Both the position numbers and the translations under genes were made by a program. A DNA stretch of 35,228 bases from an uncultured Myxococcales bacterium (GTDB lineage Bacteria; Myxococcota_A; Polyangia; Polyangiales; Polyangiaceae): assembly GCA_937902985.1 (NCBI GenBank), contig CALFNG010000501.1:1-35228 (forward strand), given 5' to 3'. Positions 32,997-35,228 of the stretch are shown piece after piece (the stretch's first letter is position 1; the number at the start of each line of letters is the position of its first letter). The notes under the pieces are model-generated. The model was not told the DNA's origin, ran no database searches, and was given only the letters and a program-made list of their open reading frames with translations.

Positions 32997-33305
32997 TCAC
33001 CGGATGGCTCGACCCAGCGGCTGCGCCGCTTTTTCCATTTCCGCGGCCAGGGCGAAGTCGAGCGCGCTGATCCCGCCGGCGTCGTGCGTGGTCAGATCGA
33101 CCACGACCCGATCGAAGACGTTGAACCATTCGGGGTGATGGTCCTGCTTCTGGGCGACGAGCGCGCAGGTCGACATGAACCCGAACGCTTCGGCGAAGCC
33201 AGCGAACTTGTACTCCCGATGCAGCTTGCCGCCCTCGAGCGCCCAGCCCGGGAGCTTGTTCAGTCGGTCCTTCACTTCGTCGTCGCTCAGCCTCGGGATC
33301 TTCAT
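32997..33305 (-). CDS. phhB: Pterin-4a-carbinolamine dehydratase
   Basis: Dehydrates 4a-hydroxytetrahydrobiopterin to regenerate the pterin cofactor used by aromatic amino acid hydroxylases; a small cytosolic enzyme. 102 residues, the usual family length. The active-site motif is complete: DHHPEWFNVF with His56, His57, Pro58 and Trp60, then LTTHDAGGIS with His74. The N-terminal LPGWALEGGKLHREYKF and FAEAFGFMSTCALVAQ agree with the fold. ATG 33305 is the family start; longer frames run into unrelated sequence. No phenylalanine hydroxylase is nearby, so it may serve a distant hydroxylase or molybdopterin-type recycling. The upstream DNA is a mosaic of gene scraps. Confidence 0.93.
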   Translation of the reverse strand: MKIPRLSDDEVKDRLNKLPGWALEGGKLHREYKFAGFAEAFGFMSTCALVAQKQDHHPEWFNVFDRVVVDLTTHDAGGISALDFALAAEMEKAAQPLGRAIR

Positions 33306-33412
33306 GGGTCCACCCGACGCAGGGTCCATGCCGCGGCGGGGCCTCGGCATGGCAAACGATGAGGCCGTAAGCGCAACCGGCTCAGGCGTGGAGAGGTTCG
33401 TCCCCGCCCCCG

Positions 33413-33601
33413 GCCCCAATACGGGCTCTGCATCAGCTGGTTCATGTACTTGACCGTCCATCCCTCGCCCGAGTAGACGCCGCCGACCGGAATGTTGAGG
33501 TCGGGGACGACCACGTCCGGGTGCCCGCTGTCCTGGTCTTGGTCCACCAGCCAGGCGACGCTTGGCAGCGTGCCGTTCTGGAGATCACTGGTGAACTCGC
33601 G
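33413..33601 (-). pseudogene. Internal fragment of a phosphoesterase-family gene
   Basis: About 63 codons reading REFTSDLQNGTLPSVAWLVD, then QDSGHPDV, GGVYSGEGWTVKYMN and LMQSPYWG. This is the middle of bacterial phosphoesterase/acid phosphatase-like proteins (the FxxDLxxGxLPxVxW and GExWTVxxxNxxMxSPxW blocks). Neither the catalytic N-terminus nor the rest of the C-terminus is present. It is joined at 33598-33601 directly to the C-terminal scrap of a transposase, and at the other end to unrecognised sequence. Confidence 0.68.
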
Positions 33602-33780
33602 TAGGCGTTCAAGTTCGGGCTTCGCGCCGGCAGGCGCAGCAGCTCCACGCCCCGACGCGGGGCCGGCTCGATCCCGTTCTCTCGCAAGATGCGTTGGATC
33701 GTGGAGCGAGCCACGTCGAAGCCGATGGATCCAACCGGCGAGCAGAGAGACGAGAAACTGGAATGGGGCGGCCAGCTTCG
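33598..33780 (-). mobile_element. IS transposase scrap made of three joined pieces
   Basis: On the minus strand three parts of one integrase-core transposase family follow each other. First, an N-terminal FQFLVSLLAGWIHR (33722-33763). Second, FDVARSTIQRILREN and GIEPAPRRG (about 33720-33657), out of frame with the first. Third, VELLRLPARSPNLNAYA (about 33648-33598), the segment that normally lies after the catalytic DDE middle. The DDE core is missing. No terminal inverted repeats or target duplication are seen, so this cannot move. Read from recalled family text; moderate certainty. Confidence 0.62.
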
Positions 33781-33912
33781 GAAGTCTCACGGCGAGCGAC
33801 GATAGTCGCCGATCGTCCTCGCGCCAACGGGCGCCGCCACTGCGAATGTCTTTCAAATTGGCGCACGGCCCAGTTTCCGGACAGCACGCGATGGCGGCGG
33901 ACCCCGCAGTTC

Positions 33913-34038
33913 GACGCGCGCGTCATCAGGGACGCCGGCCACTGGCTCATGCTCGACAAGCCAACCGAGTTCGCGGGCACGCTGCGCGACGTGGTCGAGT
34001 CGATCGGGTCGGGCAAGGCGAAGCGTCGCCCCATTTGA
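33913..34038 (+). pseudogene. C-terminal scrap of an alpha/beta hydrolase
   Basis: 41 codons reading DARVIRDAGHWLMLDKPTEF, AGTLRDVVESIG and a short basic tail to TGA. This is the typical C-terminal end of alpha/beta hydrolases, with the catalytic His in AGHW. No matching N-terminal part precedes it; the upstream text in this frame is Arg-rich noise. It is on the opposite strand to the other scraps in this region. Confidence 0.6.
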
Positions 34039-34139
34039 AGACGTTCGTCGCGGACCGAGGACCACCCCGGCTTCCGTGGCATCGGCGCGCGACGCGCGCT
34101 CCAGCGTGGAATCGTGCACCGCGAGCCCGTGGCCCGGTC

Positions 34140-34155
34140 TTACCCATCGTGGTAA
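34140..34155. promoter_or_regulatory. TTACC-CATCGT-GGTAA operator-like palindrome
   Basis: A 5-bp inverted repeat with a 6-base spacer, ending 9 bases before the antitoxin start. It overlaps a TAATAC sequence (34153-34158) that could be a -10 element. AbrB-type antitoxins bind such palindromes in their own promoter, so autoregulation is the likely use. Inference from position. Confidence 0.45.
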
Positions 34156-34164
34156 TACTCACCC

Positions 34165-34404
34165 ATGCGCGTCACCACCAAGGGCCAGGTCACGATCCCT
34201 CAGGAGATCCGGGACCAGCTCGGGCTTCTCCCCAACACCGAGGTCACTTTCGACATCGTTGACGGCGAGGCACGGCTTCGCAAAGCCAAGCGTGGCGGCA
34301 AACTCTCGCGCGGGGACGGTGTGATCTCTCACCTGCGCGGTGTGCGCCCGTCGAACAAGCTCTCGACCGACGAGATCATGGCGCTGATGCGAGGCAAGGG
34401 ATGA
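34165..34404 (+). CDS. vapB: AbrB/SpoVT-type antitoxin (VapB-like)
   Basis: A 79-residue antitoxin. The N-terminal swapped-hairpin DNA-binding domain is typical (MRVTTKGQVTIPQEIRDQLG, then LLPNTEVTFDIVDGEARLRK). The C-terminal half (DGVISHLRGVRPSNKLSTDE) would wrap around and block the toxin. Stop and toxin start overlap by ATGA (34401-34404), so the pair is made together. It follows a mosaic of dead gene pieces, a common setting for toxin-antitoxin modules, which may have arrived by transfer and helped retain this region. Confidence 0.88.
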   Translation: MRVTTKGQVTIPQEIRDQLGLLPNTEVTFDIVDGEARLRKAKRGGKLSRGDGVISHLRGVRPSNKLSTDEIMALMRGKG

Positions 34405-34796
34405 AGACGCTCGTCGACTCGAACGTCCTGCTCGATATCGTCACCCAGGATGCCCGATGGCAGTCCTGGTCAGAGGCCGCACTCCGGAAGGCGGCCGAGC
34501 ACACGACGCTGGCGATCAACCCGATCATCTTCGCCGAGATCAGCGCCAAGTTCGATCGCATCGAGGATGCCGACATGGCGCTCGTCGACTTCACGCGCGA
34601 GCCGCTGCCGTACGAAGCGGGCTTTCTCGCCGGTAAGGCCTTCCTCGCGTACCGGAAGCGCGGCGGGACCAGGCGTTCGCCGATGCCCGATTTCTACGTC
34701 GGGGCCCATGCGGTCATCGGACGAATGGCGCTCATCACGCGCGATGGAGCCCGCTACCGAACGTATTTTCCAGCATTGCAGATCATCGCGCCGTAG
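34401..34796 (+). CDS. vapC: PIN-domain ribonuclease toxin (VapC-like)
   Basis: A 131-residue PIN-domain endoribonuclease. The four acidic residues that bind the metal are present: Asp6 (LVDSNVLLDI), Glu46 (FAEIS), Asp97 (MPDFYVGAHA) and Asp115 (ITRDGARYRTYFP). Length and ending (YFPALQIIAP) match VapC-type toxins of the DUF4411/PIN group. It would cleave tRNA or other RNA when not bound by the antitoxin encoded just upstream. Nothing indicates loss of function. A strong hairpin (34828-34861) follows 32 bases after the stop and probably ends the transcript. Confidence 0.9.
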   Translation: MKTLVDSNVLLDIVTQDARWQSWSEAALRKAAEHTTLAINPIIFAEISAKFDRIEDADMALVDFTREPLPYEAGFLAGKAFLAYRKRGGTRRSPMPDFYVGAHAVIGRMALITRDGARYRTYFPALQIIAP

Positions 34797-34827
34797 GATC
34801 CGTTACCGTGGCTTTCCGCTCTGCCCC

Positions 34828-34861
34828 CCCGGCCCTCTCGCACGGTGCGAGAGGGGCCGGG
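34828..34861. terminator. Strong GC hairpin after VapBC-like operon
   Basis: A stem of about 15 bp with a CGG loop (CTCTCGCA / TGCGAGAG core extended by GGCC pairs) and one bulged G. No T-run follows on either strand. It lies between the toxin gene and the convergent Pro/Ala-rich gene, so it may end both transcripts. Confidence 0.55.
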
Positions 34862-35000
34862 AGGGAGCGCGTTTACTGCCTAGCGACTACCTACGAACGA
34901 CGAAGAAAGCGGACTACGAGACGCGCGGCGCCGCCGTTACGGCTGGCGGTGCCGCCTGCGACGGCGCCGGGGTGACCGGCGACGGCGCGGGTGCGATCGG

Positions 35001-35228
35001 CTACGCCGCCGGAGTGACCGGCTGCGTCGTCGAAGGGACCGACGCAGCAGGTGTCACCACCGGCTGCGTCGGGCTGGGCGCCGGAGCGGTCGGCGAGGAG
35101 GTCGCCGGAGCGGTCGGAGTGACCGTGCCTTTGATCTTCGCCTTCTCCTTCGGGCCCATGGTGTGACGCGCAACACGGGTGGCCTTGGCCTTGGCGGCCG
35201 CGGCGACCTTCACTTCGGGCGTCGTGAC
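35001..35228 (-). CDS. Lys/Pro/Ala-rich protein, 3' part only
   Basis: The frame is open to the window end; only the last 75 codons are seen. A basic segment (VKVAAAAKAKATRVARH, then TMGPKEKAKIKGTV) is followed by a Pro/Ala/Thr/Ser-rich tail ending at TAG 35003-35001. The same frame continues after this TAG with the same composition (PIAPAPSPVTPAPSQAAPP) to a second TAG at 34916-34914, which suggests a premature stop in a longer tail. The KAKIKG text recalls small uncharacterised proteins of Polyangia. Possibly nucleic-acid binding through its basic part; not established. The gene converges with the toxin-antitoxin pair. Confidence 0.5.
   Translation of the reverse strand, partial: VTTPEVKVAAAAKAKATRVARHTMGPKEKAKIKGTVTPTAPATSSPTAPAPSPTQPVVTPAASVPSTTQPVTPAA

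Noticed and set aside
34917-35166. Plus-strand Gly/Ala/Val-rich frame opposite the last gene
   Set aside because: It has no natural start and is the complement of the Pro/Ala-rich minus-strand frame, whose basic segment looks more like a real protein.

Overview
The window is GC-rich and densely coded. It is most likely from a myxobacterium, probably of the Polyangia type (Labilithrix/Sorangium-like). This is inferred from the many lipoproteins with Asp/Gly/Ser/Ala-rich linkers after the lipid-attachment Cys, two ECF sigma factors each overlapping its partner by ATGA, a GAFTGA-type sigma-54 activator beside soluble histidine kinases, and a lone S74-type chaperone domain on a lipoprotein. No rRNA, tRNA or CRISPR array is visible.

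Layout. 1-5720 (+): 3' part of a TPR protein, rpiA, a compact UvrD-like helicase, a lipoprotein, an 11-bp tandem repeat and a single-domain response regulator. 5746-10321 (-): a tight three-gene unit of aldehyde dehydrogenase, YfhO-like membrane protein and beta-class DNA methyltransferase. 10641-12004 (+): ECF sigma factor and NrsF-like anti-sigma factor. 12030-14454: a lipoprotein and a lid-less Hsp70, divergent. 14503-18558 (-): a deleted FAD oxidoreductase and three secreted or lipid-anchored proteins. 18982-23270: a deleted adenylate-cyclase-like gene, two paralogous soluble histidine kinases placed tail to tail, and an NtrC-type regulator upstream of the second kinase. 23740-27330: a broken lipoprotein, a Notum/pectin-acetylesterase-like lipoprotein, an acyl-CoA desaturase and a YaeQ-family protein. 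27342-32885: a frameshifted Fis-type HTH remnant, two envelope proteins (one frameshifted), a deleted RibD/DHFR-type gene, a second ECF sigma/anti-sigma pair, the S74 lipoprotein and a frameshifted lipoprotein. 32997-35228: pterin carbinolamine dehydratase, a mosaic of gene scraps (IS transposase, phosphoesterase, alpha/beta hydrolase), a VapBC-type module and a Pro/Ala-rich 3' gene fragment.

Two things stand out. First, at least three genes keep a recognisable start and end but lack the middle (14503-14714, 18982-19485, 28573-28851), and 33413-34038 is a mosaic of similar scraps; several frameshifts lie nearby. This points either to gene decay by short-homology deletion or to assembly error. 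The 24-bp fold-back at the window start makes the assembly question real. Second, the two tail-to-tail kinases share an 86-bp patch with only two mismatches inside otherwise much more divergent sequence, as expected from gene conversion between inverted copies. A TGGCATTTTGCCA-like palindromic motif also recurs at three intergenic places.

All calls come from reading the sequence and recalling family motifs; no database search was run.
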